Shown: positions 18,311-27,810, counted from the first letter of the stretch. The stretch is DNA of 64,000 nt from Bacteroidales bacterium (GCA_017554335.1 JAFZIO010000042.1:124001-188000), one strand, 5' to 3'. Translations and numbers: made by a program. The notes: generated by a model not told the origin, from the sequence alone.

Positions 18311-19690
18311 CTATTCCGCGAATGCGTAGCTGAAGCCCTGGATACGGTCCCAGGCGCCGCGGGTGAAGTCCGGAACCTCTACAGGGACACATCCGTTCTC
18401 GATGGAGATGCGGCTCAGCTCGGTGACGCAGCACCACTCGGCGAGGTCGTACACATCCATGTCCAGAGGCAGGCCGTTGTTGAGGCAATAGACCAGACGG
18501 TAGTCCATGATGAAGTCCATTCCGCCGTGTCCGCCTACATGCTTTGCCATCTCCTCAAGCTCGGGAGTGAGGATGGGGTTGCGGTACTTGGCCATGAGGG
18601 CGTCGAGCTCGGCGCCGTCGTATACCTTCTCGAATTCGAGGTCTTCGTAGTTCACGTCACCGGTATTCTCGGTACGCAGGCAGATCTGGCCGACGGGATA
18701 CTTGGCGGCATAGCCGTCTGTGCCCACCAGCTGGTACATGCGGTCGTAGGGGCGCGGGGTCATTACGTCGTGCTCGATGAGGATGCTCTTGCCCTTTGCG
18801 GTGCGGAGCATGGTCATTGTCTCGTCGCCGTTCTTGAAGTCGGTGCAAGGCTCGCCGGTACGCGCCTCAACGAGCTTGGGGCCGTTGAATGCGTCGGTAT
18901 CCATGGACACCAAGGTGGTCAGGCGGTCGCCGCGGTGGATGTTGAGCACCTGGCAGACGGGGCCGAAGCCGTGGGTGGGATAGAGGTCGCCGCGATACTT
19001 CTGGTTGAAGTCGAGGCGCCAGTTGTGCCAGTAGCCGCTCCAATAAGGATCGAGATTGTGATGATAGGAACCCTCGGCATGGATAACTTCGCCGAAGACG
19101 CCCTGCTGCGCCATTTCGAGAGCCGTAAGCTCAAAGAAGTCGTAGCAGCAGTTCTCCAGTATCATGCAGTGCTTGCGGGTGCGCTCGGAGGTGTTTACGA
19201 GGTCCCAGCATGCCTGGAGGGTCTCTGCGGAAGGAACCTCGAGGGCTACGTGCTTGCCGTGCTCCATGGCGTAGAGGGCCACGGGTACATGATGGATCCA
19301 GTCGGTGCAGATATATACCAGGTCGACCTCGGGATCTTCGCAGAGCTGCTTGTAGATTTCCTCGTCGCCGGCATAGACCTTTGCGGTCATGCCGCGTCCC
19401 TGAAGGAACTCGAGGTTCTTCTCCGCCCTGTCGGTCTCCACGTCGCAGATAGCGGCGATATGACTGCCGGGAACATAGGAAAGACGGCGTACGGCACCGG
19501 AGCCGCGGTCACCGAGGCCTACGACACCAATACCTACGTCAGCGATGGGCTCGGCGGCAAACTGAAGCATGTCCTGCTGTCCGGCGGGACGGGGAGGAAC
19601 AGGCGTACGGATGATGCCGTCGTTCTGTGCACAAGAAACCAGGAGCGCCGTCAAGGCAGCGCAAACAATGATTAAACGCGTTCTAAGCAT
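18311..19690 (-). CDS. GH109-like lipoprotein (alpha-N-acetylgalactosaminidase family)
   Basis: A 459-residue Gfo/Idh/MocA-fold protein exported as a lipoprotein (LTALLVSCAQN). The Rossmann motif GVVGLGDRGSG binds NAD+, and EVPSAET, YHHNLDPYWSGYWHNW and GGHGGMDFIMDYRL segments match the GH109 family. Characterised GH109 enzymes remove terminal alpha-GalNAc (blood group A) by an NAD+-dependent oxidation-elimination route. Twenty-four bases upstream, in the same unit, is an N-acetylhexosamine kinase, which fits release and phosphorylation of GalNAc. Substrate is inferred; many family members are untested. Confidence 0.85.
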   Translation of the reverse strand: MLRTRLIIVCAALTALLVSCAQNDGIIRTPVPPRPAGQQDMLQFAAEPIADVGIGVVGLGDRGSGAVRRLSYVPGSHIAAICDVETDRAEKNLEFLQGRGMTAKVYAGDEEIYKQLCEDPEVDLVYICTDWIHHVPVALYAMEHGKHVALEVPSAETLQACWDLVNTSERTRKHCMILENCCYDFFELTALEMAQQGVFGEVIHAEGSYHHNLDPYWSGYWHNWRLDFNQKYRGDLYPTHGFGPVCQVLNIHRGDRLTTLVSMDTDAFNGPKLVEARTGEPCTDFKNGDETMTMLRTAKGKSILIEHDVMTPRPYDRMYQLVGTDGYAAKYPVGQICLRTENTGDVNYEDLEFEKVYDGAELDALMAKYRNPILTPELEEMAKHVGGHGGMDFIMDYRLVYCLNNGLPLDMDVYDLAEWCCVTELSRISIENGCVPVEVPDFTRGAWDRIQGFSYAFAE

Positions 19691-19714
19691 AGTATTTTAT
19701 GAATTACAGAATCA

Positions 19715-20794
19715 CTAAAGGGCTTCCAGGATTGCCTGCATGGCAGGGACCTTGGCGCGGGCGGCCTTGAAGAGGGCCACCTGGTTGCGGGTGCGCACGA
19801 GGTTGTGCTCGGGATACTTTATCTTGTAGTAAGTATCTCCGTTGATGTAGTCGGCAAAGAAGCGTACTGCCTGCATGTACGGGAAGAGGCATGCTGCGTA
19901 AGGCAGATTCTCCCTCTCCACGGGGGTAAGGAAGGTCTTGGCGGATTTGATGTATCCCTGGGCGAAAGCCTCGAAGATGTCCATCCTGAAGTCCACCTTG
20001 TCCACTGCCGGGTCGTCCTCGGCCACGGTGTTGGCCGCGGTGCGGAGGAAGTCGCCGAAGTCGGAGAACACGAAGCTCGGCATTACGGTATCAAGGTCGA
20101 TGACGCAGAGCACGTTTCCGTCGGCGTCGAACATCATGTTGTTCACCTTGGTGTCGCAGTGGCAGATGCGCTTGGGAAGCACTCCCTCGCGGTGCATGCG
20201 CTCGGCCTTGCACATCTCCTCCTCGAAAGGCAGCAGTTCGGCCAGGATGGCCTGCACCTCGGGTTCGGCCATACGTCCGGCCTTGTCGGCGGCCACGGCC
20301 TCATGCAGCTGGCGGGCGCGCAGCTCCATGTTGTGGAAGTCGGGGATGGTCTCCCCCAGGGGCTCCTTAAGGTCGGCCAGCATGGCCTCGAAACGGCCGA
20401 ATGCCTCACCGGCGAAGCGGGAGTACTTGGGATCCACGGTCTCGAAAGTGTATGCGTCGGGGATGAATACCGACACGCGCCAGTACTTGCCCTCATCCTC
20501 GAACCATGTGCAGTCGCTTCCAACCAGGGGAACGAAAGTCAGAACCTTGCGGTCGATGTCGGACTCGCCGGCGAGTTCCAGCTTGCGGCGGATGTGCTTC
20601 GTTACCGCAACTATGTTGCGCTGCAGCAGGTCAACGTCGGTGAAAATGGCGTTGTTCACCCTCTGGAGCACATAAGCCTTGGGGCCGTCCGTGGTAATCT
20701 TGTAAGTGTCGTTGATAAGGCCGTTGCCGAGGGGCTTGATTTCCTTTACATTGCCCTCTATGGCAAAGAGTTTAGCTATATTCTCGAGATTCAT
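19715..20794 (-). CDS. nahK: N-acetylhexosamine 1-kinase-like phosphotransferase
   Basis: A 359-residue cytoplasmic kinase of the aminoglycoside phosphotransferase fold. The catalytic loop is HCDTKVNNMMFD and the metal-binding motif is VIDLDT. The N-terminal LGNGLINDTYKI nucleotide loop and overall layout match NahK, which phosphorylates GalNAc or GlcNAc at C1 with ATP in mucin and milk glycan salvage. It precedes the GH109-like gene by 24 bases, supporting GalNAc as substrate. A separate promoter lies upstream (20814-20821). The sugar specificity is inferred from family and context. Confidence 0.83.
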   Translation of the reverse strand: MNLENIAKLFAIEGNVKEIKPLGNGLINDTYKITTDGPKAYVLQRVNNAIFTDVDLLQRNIVAVTKHIRRKLELAGESDIDRKVLTFVPLVGSDCTWFEDEGKYWRVSVFIPDAYTFETVDPKYSRFAGEAFGRFEAMLADLKEPLGETIPDFHNMELRARQLHEAVAADKAGRMAEPEVQAILAELLPFEEEMCKAERMHREGVLPKRICHCDTKVNNMMFDADGNVLCVIDLDTVMPSFVFSDFGDFLRTAANTVAEDDPAVDKVDFRMDIFEAFAQGYIKSAKTFLTPVERENLPYAACLFPYMQAVRFFADYINGDTYYKIKYPEHNLVRTRNQVALFKAARAKVPAMQAILEAL

Positions 20795-20813
20795 ATTTTA
20801 AATATGGTTTTCG

Positions 20814-20821
20814 CAAATATA
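20814..20821 (-). promoter_or_regulatory. -7 promoter box of the nahK-GH109 unit
   Basis: The minus strand reads TATATTTG, a full match to TAnnTTTG, with a GTTTGC -33-like element about 22 bases upstream. It separates this pair from the pot operon. Confidence 0.6.
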
Positions 20822-20848
20822 GCAAAATAGTCGCTTCCCTGCAAACTT

Positions 20849-22027
20849 TTAATGACCCGCCAGGAAACAAAGCTGATGGCCCGGGTAAGCGGAACGCAGC
20901 GAAGCTACCGGTTCGCGCCCGCAAGCCACACTCTCGAAGAAATCGCGCAGGAGTGCGGCATCGGCGCCCGCATGCAGCGGGGCGTCGTTCAGGGCGGAAT
21001 AGTCGTCCTCGGCGCTGGCAACCACGGAGCCGTCCAGCAACAGGCTCACGCGCCCTCCTTCGGCCAGCACCATGCCCCTCTCCCCTATTATCTGGGTAAC
21101 CCTTCCCTCCTGCATGCTGGTGCCTTCCAGATGCATGTTGATGCGCATACCGTCGTCCAGCACCGCCGTTACCGTCTGGGTGTCGAAGACGTCGTTGTCG
21201 CAATGGTAGACGCAGCGGCCGTAGCGCCCGTTGCGCAGCTCCTCGTCTATAACGTCCGCCAGCGTCTGGCCCTCGGGCACGTCGAAGCCGCTGGTCCAGG
21301 CTCCGCGGCGGCTGTAGAGGTCGACGGCCGAATAGGGGCACTCACGCTCGAGCGGACAGTCCACGCAGCGTCCGGCGGCGCCTTCGGGGGCGTTGGAACT
21401 GCGGAAGCGGGTTATGGCGCCGCGGCTGTGCACCTCCCCCGCCGACTTCGCCCCGGTAAGCCAGAGCAGGAAGTCGGCGTCGTGGCAGCACTTGGACAGG
21501 AAAATAGGGCCCGTAGCGGCCTTCTGCGACCACAGGCCGCGCACGAAGGTGTGGGCCATACGGTCGGGGCCTATATGCTCTTCGTGGTCGATTCTGGAGA
21601 TGGGGCCGAGCTCGGCGGCCAGCTCCCGGATGCGGCGAAAGAAGGGGTGCAGGCGGAGCTCCAGGCACACGCCCACGTACACCTTCGCATTGTCGGCGGC
21701 GTTAAGCAGCATGAGGTACTGCTCCTCGCTGGTGGCGGCAGGCTTTTCCAGCAGCACGTGCCATCCCCTTTCAACGCAGGAAAGGGCCAGGGGCACGTGG
21801 AGTTTGTCCGGGGCGGCTATAATAACCGCCTCCAGGCCAGGATGCTGCTGAGCGAAGAAGTCATCGGGATTGCTGTAGCAGTTCTCGGGCGGCACGTTAT
21901 GGCGCGCTGCAGCCTGGCGCAAACGGATGTCCTCCGGTTCCACCAGGCAGCTCACCCGGACGTTCTCCGGGAGGCAGCTGAGATACTTACGCGCGCGGTT
22001 TCCGACGCCCAGAACTGCAATATCCAT
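20849..22027 (-). CDS. Gfo/Idh/MocA-family oxidoreductase
   Basis: A 392-residue cytoplasmic NAD(P)-dependent oxidoreductase. The Rossmann motif is AVLGVGNRARK and the conserved EKP is in HVLLEKPAATSEE. A cysteine group, RCVDCPLERECPYSA, sits near the middle and is common in this Bacteroidetes subgroup. The frame is open 47 codons upstream, but MDIAVLGVGNR at 22027 starts 2 bases after the potD stop, so it belongs to the pot operon. It lacks a signal peptide, unlike the GH109-like protein nearby. Substrate is unknown; sugars or inositols are typical for the family. Confidence 0.82.
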   Translation of the reverse strand: MDIAVLGVGNRARKYLSCLPENVRVSCLVEPEDIRLRQAAARHNVPPENCYSNPDDFFAQQHPGLEAVIIAAPDKLHVPLALSCVERGWHVLLEKPAATSEEQYLMLLNAADNAKVYVGVCLELRLHPFFRRIRELAAELGPISRIDHEEHIGPDRMAHTFVRGLWSQKAATGPIFLSKCCHDADFLLWLTGAKSAGEVHSRGAITRFRSSNAPEGAAGRCVDCPLERECPYSAVDLYSRRGAWTSGFDVPEGQTLADVIDEELRNGRYGRCVYHCDNDVFDTQTVTAVLDDGMRINMHLEGTSMQEGRVTQIIGERGMVLAEGGRVSLLLDGSVVASAEDDYSALNDAPLHAGADAALLRDFFESVACGREPVASLRSAYPGHQLCFLAGH

Positions 22028-22029
22028 TT

Positions 22030-23328
22030 CTAACGCCTGCGGGAGCGGCTCTTCTTTTTGTTCTTCGCTACACGGGAATAGACTGCAAGGCCGGCTACGG
22101 CAAGCAGGAAGACTACCACTACCACTACGGTCATTGCGCTGGCGTTCTCGCCCTTCACGCGGCTCCACATGGCCACAAGTTCGGGGGTGCGGTCGCCCCA
22201 GTCGTGCTCCTGGGTGCTGCGTTCGATGTCAGCCTTGTCGGGATAGAGCACCGGGTCGAGGCAGACGGCTTCTGCACCGGGGCCGAAGAAATAGCTCACG
22301 TCTATGGGCTCGTATTCCTCCTCGTCGGCGAAGGCCTCAAGCACCTCGGGCGCGCCGCTCACGGACACGTAACCGGTAACGTCCACGTTGCGTATCACGA
22401 TGTCGGGGCGGCTCATGAAATTAATCCAGTATTTCGCGGCTTTGACGTTCTTGGCATACTTGGGTATCACCCAGCCGTCAAACCACACCGTAAAGCCTTC
22501 TTTAGGGCAAACATAGCGAAGATCCACGCCTATCTCGGCGGCTTCCTCGATGGCCCACACTGCGTCGCCGCTCCAGGTGAGGTTTATCCAGCCGCGCTCC
22601 TGGGTCATCTGGTCCTTGCCGAAGTCGGCCTCCCAGCCGGCCACGAGGGGCTTAACCTGCTTCATGTAGGCTTCCACTTCGGCCAGGGCCTGGTCGGACG
22701 AGTCGTGCATGAGTTCGTCAAGCGTGACGGTGCCGGCGGCCAGCTCGTCGCGGTGCAGGAAGATTATTATCTGCGAGAAGACGTCGCGGGCGGAGTCCTT
22801 GATGAAAATCTTGTCGGCGAACTTGGGATTGCGTATCACGTCCCAGGTTGATGCCTCCTCGTCGGTGACATACTTGGCGTTGTAAAGAATGCCGGTGGTA
22901 CCCCACATATAGCCTACGGAATAATCGTTGGCGTCCTTGTCGCCGCCTTCCATCTTGCCGAAGCGCTCGCGGATGTAGGGCGAGAGGTTGCAGTCGATAT
23001 AGTTGGGGGTGTCGCCGAAGTCGCGGTCGATGGGCAGCAGCAGGTCGCTCCTGAGCATACGCTCGATTATGTAATCGGAGGGGCAAACCACGTCGTAGTC
23101 CTCATGGCCCTTCTCTATCTTGGAGAGCATGGTCTCGTTGACGTCGAAGGTCTGGTAAATTACGCTCACCTTCTCGCCGGTCTGCTCTTCATACCAGGTT
23201 TCGAATTCGGGAATCACCGACTCGTCGATGTAGTCGGACCAGTTGTAAACCTTGAGTACGGCGTCGCGGTCAGCGGAGCACGCGGACAGGAGCACCGCGG
23301 CGGCAATTATGCTAAGGATTCTTTTCAT
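22030..23328 (-). CDS. potD: Spermidine/putrescine-binding lipoprotein with C-terminal membrane tail
   Basis: A 432-residue polyamine-binding protein. The lipoprotein signal is AAAVLLSACSADRD, followed by the PotD/PotF hallmark VYNWSDYIDESVIPEFE and, later, INLTWSGDAVWAIEEA. The last ~35 residues add a hydrophobic helix (TVVVVVVFLLAVAGLAVY) and a strongly basic end (KNKKKSRSRRR), which typical PotD proteins lack. The start overlaps the potC stop by one base (TAATG-type). It delivers spermidine or putrescine to the PotBC permease. Double anchoring, lipid and helix, would hold it at the inner membrane. Confidence 0.92.
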   Translation of the reverse strand: MKRILSIIAAAVLLSACSADRDAVLKVYNWSDYIDESVIPEFETWYEEQTGEKVSVIYQTFDVNETMLSKIEKGHEDYDVVCPSDYIIERMLRSDLLLPIDRDFGDTPNYIDCNLSPYIRERFGKMEGGDKDANDYSVGYMWGTTGILYNAKYVTDEEASTWDVIRNPKFADKIFIKDSARDVFSQIIIFLHRDELAAGTVTLDELMHDSSDQALAEVEAYMKQVKPLVAGWEADFGKDQMTQERGWINLTWSGDAVWAIEEAAEIGVDLRYVCPKEGFTVWFDGWVIPKYAKNVKAAKYWINFMSRPDIVIRNVDVTGYVSVSGAPEVLEAFADEEEYEPIDVSYFFGPGAEAVCLDPVLYPDKADIERSTQEHDWGDRTPELVAMWSRVKGENASAMTVVVVVVFLLAVAGLAVYSRVAKNKKKSRSRRR

Positions 23329-24134
23329 TATTTGGCTTGTGCTTTAACTGCGGACCTGTGCTGGCGTATGTTGAAGATGACCAGGAGGACCAGGATGAGC
23401 AGGAAGATTATTGTCATCAGAGGACGAAGTTCAGGGGTGAGGCCGCCCTTGCGGGCATCCGTATAGATGTACGTCGAGAGGGTGTCGAGGCCTATGGTGC
23501 CCCTGGTGAAGAATGTCACGGCGAAGTCGTCGATAGACATGGTGAAGGAGAGCAGGAAGCCGGTAATCATGCCCGGACGGAGTTCAGGCACAAGCACCTT
23601 CCAGAAGGCCTGGGAAGGCTTGGCGCCGAGGTCCAGGGCTGCTTCGTAGATATTGGGATTCATCTGCGCCAGCTTGGGCAGCACGCTCAGCACCACGTAA
23701 GGGGTGCAGAAAGTGATGTGGGCCAGCACGACGGTCACGTAACCCTGGCTGAAGTGCAGGAACACGAAAAGCAGGAACAGCGACACACCGGTGATTATAT
23801 CCGGGTTGATCATGGGGATGTTGTTCACGAACTGCACGGCGGCCTTGCCGCGGCCCTTCATGTTGTGTATTCCCACTGCGGCTACCGTACCCAGGAGCGT
23901 GGACACTATAGATGCTATCAGGGCTATCAGGAGGGTGTTCTTGACCGCGCTGAGCAGCCCGGACCCGCCTCCCATGCTTCCTGTGAACAGATTGGCGTAC
24001 AGCTGGGTGGAGAAACCGGTCCAGTTGCCGAGCACCCTGGCTTCCGTGAAGGAGAATATGCCTATGAAGATCAGAGGGGCGTAAAGCAGGGCCAGAAGCA
24101 CCCACAGATAGGCTTTTGCGATAATCTTTTTCAT
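23328..24134 (-). CDS. potC: Polyamine ABC transporter permease PotC
   Basis: A 268-residue inner-membrane permease with six hydrophobic segments. The EAA loop, which contacts the ATPase, is EAALDLGAKPSQAFWKVLVP. It forms the channel with PotB. The start overlaps the potB stop by 4 bases (ATGA), and its own stop overlaps potD. The order potA-potB-potC-potD is the classic arrangement, all transcribed leftwards. Confidence 0.93.
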   Translation of the reverse strand: MKKIIAKAYLWVLLALLYAPLIFIGIFSFTEARVLGNWTGFSTQLYANLFTGSMGGGSGLLSAVKNTLLIALIASIVSTLLGTVAAVGIHNMKGRGKAAVQFVNNIPMINPDIITGVSLFLLFVFLHFSQGYVTVVLAHITFCTPYVVLSVLPKLAQMNPNIYEAALDLGAKPSQAFWKVLVPELRPGMITGFLLSFTMSIDDFAVTFFTRGTIGLDTLSTYIYTDARKGGLTPELRPLMTIIFLLILVLLVIFNIRQHRSAVKAQAK

Positions 24135-24901
24135 ATCAGACCTCCTTCCGCAGCTTTCTCGTCATTGTTCATGAAGAGAGTTGAAATACCGATTATCAGC
24201 AACATTATGAATGCCAGCGCCGCACCGTAGTTCCACATTGAGGAGTTGATGTTCTCCTGAATGATGGTACCGAAGAGCTTGATCTTGTTGTTGGTAAGGA
24301 ACTCGGAAATGGCGAAGGTGCTGACCGTAGGCATGAACACCATAAGTACCCCGCTCATTACGCCGGGAAGGGAAAGAGGGACGGTGATCTTCCAGAATAC
24401 CTTCCAAGGAGTCGCCCCCAGGTCCTCGGCCGCCTCGGCGTAAGACTTGTCCATACGCGAGAGGGTGTTGTAGATGGGGTAAATCATGAAGGGTATGTAG
24501 TCGTACACCATACCGAAGAGGAGGGTGCCCTTGCCGAGGGTGATTCCGAGCACGTTGAAGAGCTCCGCCGTGGCGAGGGTACGCATGAGGGCGTTGATCC
24601 ACATGGGCATGATGAAGAGCACCGCCGTCACCGCGCTGCGGTTGTAGTCCTTGTTCGACAATATCCATGCTGCCGGATAGCCCAACAGTATGCATATCAG
24701 CGTATTCTCTATTGCTATCTCTAGCGATAGTGCAAATGTAGAGAGGGAGTCCTTGTCCGTGAAGAAGCGGGTGATATTCGCGAAGGTGAAGTGCCCGTTC
24801 CCATCCTGGAAGGCATACATGACAATCAGGAGGAGGGGCAGCACGACGAACACCACCATGAAGATGATGTACGGAATGCTCCAGTGGCTGCGCTTAATCA
24901 T
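24131..24901 (-). CDS. potB: Polyamine ABC transporter permease PotB
   Basis: A 256-residue inner-membrane permease. The EAA loop is [20 protein letters not shown]. Segments such as [16 protein letters not shown] and [10 protein letters not shown] match PotB. It overlaps the end of potA by 8 bases and potC by 4 bases, so translation of the operon is tightly coupled. It partners with PotC in spermidine/putrescine uptake. Confidence 0.93.
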   Translation of the reverse strand: MIKRSHWSIPYIIFMVVFVVLPLLLIVMYAFQDGNGHFTFANITRFFTDKDSLSTFALSLEIAIENTLICILLGYPAAWILSNKDYNRSAVTAVLFIMPMWINALMRTLATAELFNVLGITLGKGTLLFGMVYDYIPFMIYPIYNTLSRMDKSYAEAAEDLGATPWKVFWKITVPLSLPGVMSGVLMVFMPTVSTFAISEFLTNNKIKLFGTIIQENINSSMWNYGAALAFIMLLIIGISTLFMNNDEKAAEGGLI

Positions 24902-26279
24902 TACGCTTGCTGAGTTTAATGGCCCCGGGGGCTATGTTCACGCCCACAAGGTCGCCCTTGTCCCAGATATCGTTGGTGTCTACCCAGATATGGTAGCCCT
25001 CGTCGGTAAGTATGGTCAGGTGGTAGTGGTTGCCCTTGTAGAGCAGGAAATGCACTTCCCCGGCCACTACGCCGTCTTCCTGGTGATCCAGCAGGTCTAC
25101 GTCCTCGAAACGGATTTCGGCACGCACCTCATCCCCTTCCGCCAGACCTTCCTGAGGCTCGCATTCAAAGACGCCGCCCATCATCTCCACATGGCTTTCG
25201 TCCACCATCTTTCCGTCATACACATTGCGTGTGCGCTCCTTGTGCATGACCTGAATGTCGTCCGGATCTATGTAGAGCATAACCTCCGTGCCCACCTCGT
25301 AGGGGTCGTAATCCTGTATCATCAGCTCGTAGCCGGTGTCGGTATCCACCCACATCTCGTAATGGACGCCCTTGAATATGCAGGAATTGACCTTGGCCTT
25401 GAACTGGCACTTGGCGGGGTCGGTCGTGAAGTAAATGTCTTCCGGGCGCACCACCACGTCAACGGGCACGTCTTCGCCGAAGCCCTCGTCCACGCAGTCG
25501 AACTGGTGCTTGATGAAAGCCACGCGGCGGTCGCGTATCATTCGGCCCTTGAGTATGTTGCTCTCCCCTATGAAGTCGGCAACGAAGCAGTTGACGGGCT
25601 CGTTGTAAATGTCTATAGGGGTACCTATCTGCTGTATCTTACCCTCGTTCATCACCACTATGGTGTCGGAGAGCGTCAGGGCCTCCTCCTGGTCATGGGT
25701 AACGTATATGAAGGTAATACCCATCTTGCGGTGTATCTCCTTAAGTTCCAGCTGCATATCCTTGCGCATCTTAAGGTCAAGTGCAGCCAGAGGCTCGTCC
25801 AGGAGGAGCACCTTGGGATAGTTCACGAGGGCCCTGGCGATGGCCACCCTCTGCTGCTGTCCGCCGGAAAGGGAGTCCACGGAACGGTCCTCGTAGTCGG
25901 TCATGGACACCATCTTCAGCATCCTCTTGACGCGCTTCTGGATTTCGTCGGCGGGGAGCTTCTGGAGCTTGAGGCCGAAGGCTATGTTGTCGTAGACGTC
26001 CAGGTGCGGGAAGAGGGCGTAACGCTGGAACACGGTGTTCAGCGGGCGCTCGTAAGGGGGTATGCCGGAGATGTCCTTGCCCTCCAGGAGTATCTTGCCC
26101 TCGTCGGGGGCGATGAAGCCGGCGATCTGCCTCAGCAGCGTGGTCTTGCCGCATCCGGAAGGGCCCAGCAGGGTGATGAACTCTCCCCTGCGTATGTAGA
26201 AATTGATGTCGTCCAGCACCTTGACTCCACCGAAGGACTTGCTGAGGTGCTGTATGTCAATGATATAGTCGTTTGCCAT
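24894..26279 (-). CDS. potA: Polyamine ABC transporter ATPase PotA
   Basis: A 461-residue cytoplasmic ATPase. The Walker A motif is GPSGCGKTT, the signature is LSGGQQQR, Walker B is [12 protein letters not shown] and the switch His is in YVTHDQEEA. Residues ~240-460 hold TOBE-type regulatory domains and make the protein longer than the ~380 residues of the E. coli enzyme. The extra acidic segment (residues ~330-400) looks like an additional TOBE or OB repeat. It powers PotBC and lies 2 bases downstream of the porin gene. Confidence 0.93.
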   Translation of the reverse strand: MANDYIIDIQHLSKSFGGVKVLDDINFYIRRGEFITLLGPSGCGKTTLLRQIAGFIAPDEGKILLEGKDISGIPPYERPLNTVFQRYALFPHLDVYDNIAFGLKLQKLPADEIQKRVKRMLKMVSMTDYEDRSVDSLSGGQQQRVAIARALVNYPKVLLLDEPLAALDLKMRKDMQLELKEIHRKMGITFIYVTHDQEEALTLSDTIVVMNEGKIQQIGTPIDIYNEPVNCFVADFIGESNILKGRMIRDRRVAFIKHQFDCVDEGFGEDVPVDVVVRPEDIYFTTDPAKCQFKAKVNSCIFKGVHYEMWVDTDTGYELMIQDYDPYEVGTEVMLYIDPDDIQVMHKERTRNVYDGKMVDESHVEMMGGVFECEPQEGLAEGDEVRAEIRFEDVDLLDHQEDGVVAGEVHFLLYKGNHYHLTILTDEGYHIWVDTNDIWDKGDLVGVNIAPGAIKLSKRND

Positions 26280-26281
26280 CG

Positions 26282-27352
26282 CTAGAGGGAGAGGAAGGTG
26301 AAGTTAATCTTGACGCCGGCCATTCCGGAGAAGGACTTGGTAAACCAGTCCCATCCCAGGGCCGTATGCAGCTGCATCCACTCGAAAGGATAATAATGGA
26401 AAGCGGCGGCCACGTTGGCGTCGTACAGGGTGCCGAACGCCTCGTAGATGTTGCCCACCAGCTTCACGTCGCACCAGTCCTCCGGAGCCCACGCCAGGCT
26501 GGCGCGGAAGGTATTGCCGTCCAGGAGGCCTGTCGGGCAATCGTCATCGTCGTATTCCACGTCGGCCATGTTGTACCAGTCGAAGCCGAAGGTGAAGTCT
26601 TCCGCGAACTCGAGCTTGTTGGCAAGGGAGATGAGCCACTCGGTGCCGCCGTCGGCACGCTGGATGGCGGAAGCCGACCACATGTTGGAGAAGGGGCCAT
26701 AGTTACCGCTGAGCTTTCCGGAATAGCTGAAGAGCCCGCTGGCGAAAGACCTCTCGCCGAAAGGAGAAGTTACCATCTGGACCTGGAGGTTGGTGTGGTC
26801 CCCTATGCTGTAGCCGACCGATGCGCCCCACTGATAACTGGGGAGGTTATACCAAAGGTTGGAAGCAAGGAGCACCTTGTCTCCCGAGAGGAGGTAATCG
26901 ACGTCCACGTCCCAGTCGTCGTACTCGAAGCCGCCGGAAGCGAGGCAGTCCTTACCTACTGTGAAGGTCCAGTTGCCGAAAGTAAAATCCACCTTGGCAA
27001 TGTCCAGCCAGTTGTTGGTATTGGAGTAGAACAACTGCGGAGCGCCGCTGTTCTCGTTGTAGAACAGGGCCTTGGTATCCCCGAATCCGGGCGTAATCAT
27101 ATCGGCCCAGTGATTGCTGAGCGTAAATGCAACGTGTTCTGAAAATGCGCCCTCTACGAGCGTGTAGATTGAAGAATTGCCGAATGTGTATCCACTCGAT
27201 CCGTCACCTGTTTTCCCCGGTGTGAAATAAGGATTAAAGTCAAAACGCGGAATCAACTGGAACTCGGCGTACTTGCCGTTTTCCTCAGCCTCTTGCGAAT
27301 GCGCAAGGGAGCATAGCAGCAACGCTGCGAAGAACAAAAGCAATTTCTTCAT
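26282..27352 (-). CDS. Outer membrane beta-barrel (porin-like) protein of the pot operon
   Basis: A 356-residue protein with a cleavable signal peptide ([10 protein letters not shown]) and a chain of amphipathic, aromatic-rich strands ending KINFTFLSL, as in outer-membrane barrels. The pore-side sequence is rich in acidic residues (for example [12 protein letters not shown] and VEYDDDDCP), which suits a cationic ligand. It heads the pot operon, 2 bases before potA, and has its own -7 box at 27397. A role as polyamine entry channel is inference from operon position and charge. I recognise no named family. Confidence 0.7.
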   Translation of the reverse strand: MKKLLLFFAALLLCSLAHSQEAEENGKYAEFQLIPRFDFNPYFTPGKTGDGSSGYTFGNSSIYTLVEGAFSEHVAFTLSNHWADMITPGFGDTKALFYNENSGAPQLFYSNTNNWLDIAKVDFTFGNWTFTVGKDCLASGGFEYDDWDVDVDYLLSGDKVLLASNLWYNLPSYQWGASVGYSIGDHTNLQVQMVTSPFGERSFASGLFSYSGKLSGNYGPFSNMWSASAIQRADGGTEWLISLANKLEFAEDFTFGFDWYNMADVEYDDDDCPTGLLDGNTFRASLAWAPEDWCDVKLVGNIYEAFGTLYDANVAAAFHYYPFEWMQLHTALGWDWFTKSFSGMAGVKINFTFLSL

Positions 27353-27396
27353 TTCTACCCATAAAATAGATATTAGTCCAACTTAAATAAAGTTCG

Positions 27397-27404
27397 CAAA
27401 TGTA
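27397..27404 (-). promoter_or_regulatory. -7 promoter box of the pot operon
   Basis: The minus strand reads TACATTTG, matching TAnnTTTG, 44 bases before the porin ATG and just past the HTH gene stop. Confidence 0.55.
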
Positions 27405-27412
27405 CTAATAAT

Positions 27413-27766
27413 TTATTTGATATCAATCACCAATTTTCCATCGGCAACAGATATATCTGCCTGACGGCCGTCTCCGAGGTCCAGACGGGACCTTTCGGCG
27501 GCGCTTCCGGGCGCTCCGGAAAGCTCTGCGGCCAGGGAATCGTAGAGTGACAAGATGCGTATGGCATAGGCATGGAACGTACGGCCCTTCTCCGTGAGTT
27601 TCAAGGGGTTGGCTCCGCGCTCGAACAGGGCGCCGCCGGCCTCTTCCTCCATCAGGGCCACGTTCTGGCTCACCGCCGGCTGGCTCATCTTCAGCTTGTG
27701 GGCCGCCGACGTAAAGCCGCCCGTCTCCGCCACGGCCACGAATATCTTCAGTCTGTTGTCAGTCAT
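27413..27766 (-). CDS. Stand-alone LysR-type winged-HTH protein
   Basis: A 117-residue protein whose residues ~4-65 are a LysR-type DNA-binding domain (LKIFVAVAETGGFTSAAHKL, then MSQPAVSQNVALME, then LFERG and LTEKGRTF). The ~200-residue effector domain of LysR regulators is absent. Instead there is a helix like the LysR linker and a short tail ending VADGKLVIDIK. It lies directly upstream of the pot operon on the same strand and may regulate it. Small LysR-like proteins of this kind occur in Bacteroidetes, so it need not be a fragment. Its -7 box ends only 6 bases before the ATG. Confidence 0.8.
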   Translation of the reverse strand: MTDNRLKIFVAVAETGGFTSAAHKLKMSQPAVSQNVALMEEEAGGALFERGANPLKLTEKGRTFHAYAIRILSLYDSLAAELSGAPGSAAERSRLDLGDGRQADISVADGKLVIDIK

Positions 27767-27772
27767 CAGTCA

Positions 27773-27780
27773 CAAATATA
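27773..27780 (-). promoter_or_regulatory. -7 promoter box of the HTH gene
   Basis: The minus strand reads TATATTTG and ends 6 bases before the ATG, which predicts a leaderless or nearly leaderless mRNA. Confidence 0.55.
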
Positions 27781-27792
27781 CACAAATTTTTC

Positions 27793-27800
27793 TATCTTTG
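27793..27800 (+). promoter_or_regulatory. -7 promoter box of rnpB
   Basis: TATCTTTG, a full match to TAnnTTTG, ends 10 bases before the predicted 5' end of RNase P RNA. Confidence 0.65.
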
Positions 27801-27810
27801 TAAGATTTAA

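Noticed and set aside
24690-26285. A 531-codon plus-strand frame opposite potA
   Set aside because: Antisense shadow of potA; low-complexity His/Val/Leu-rich translation.
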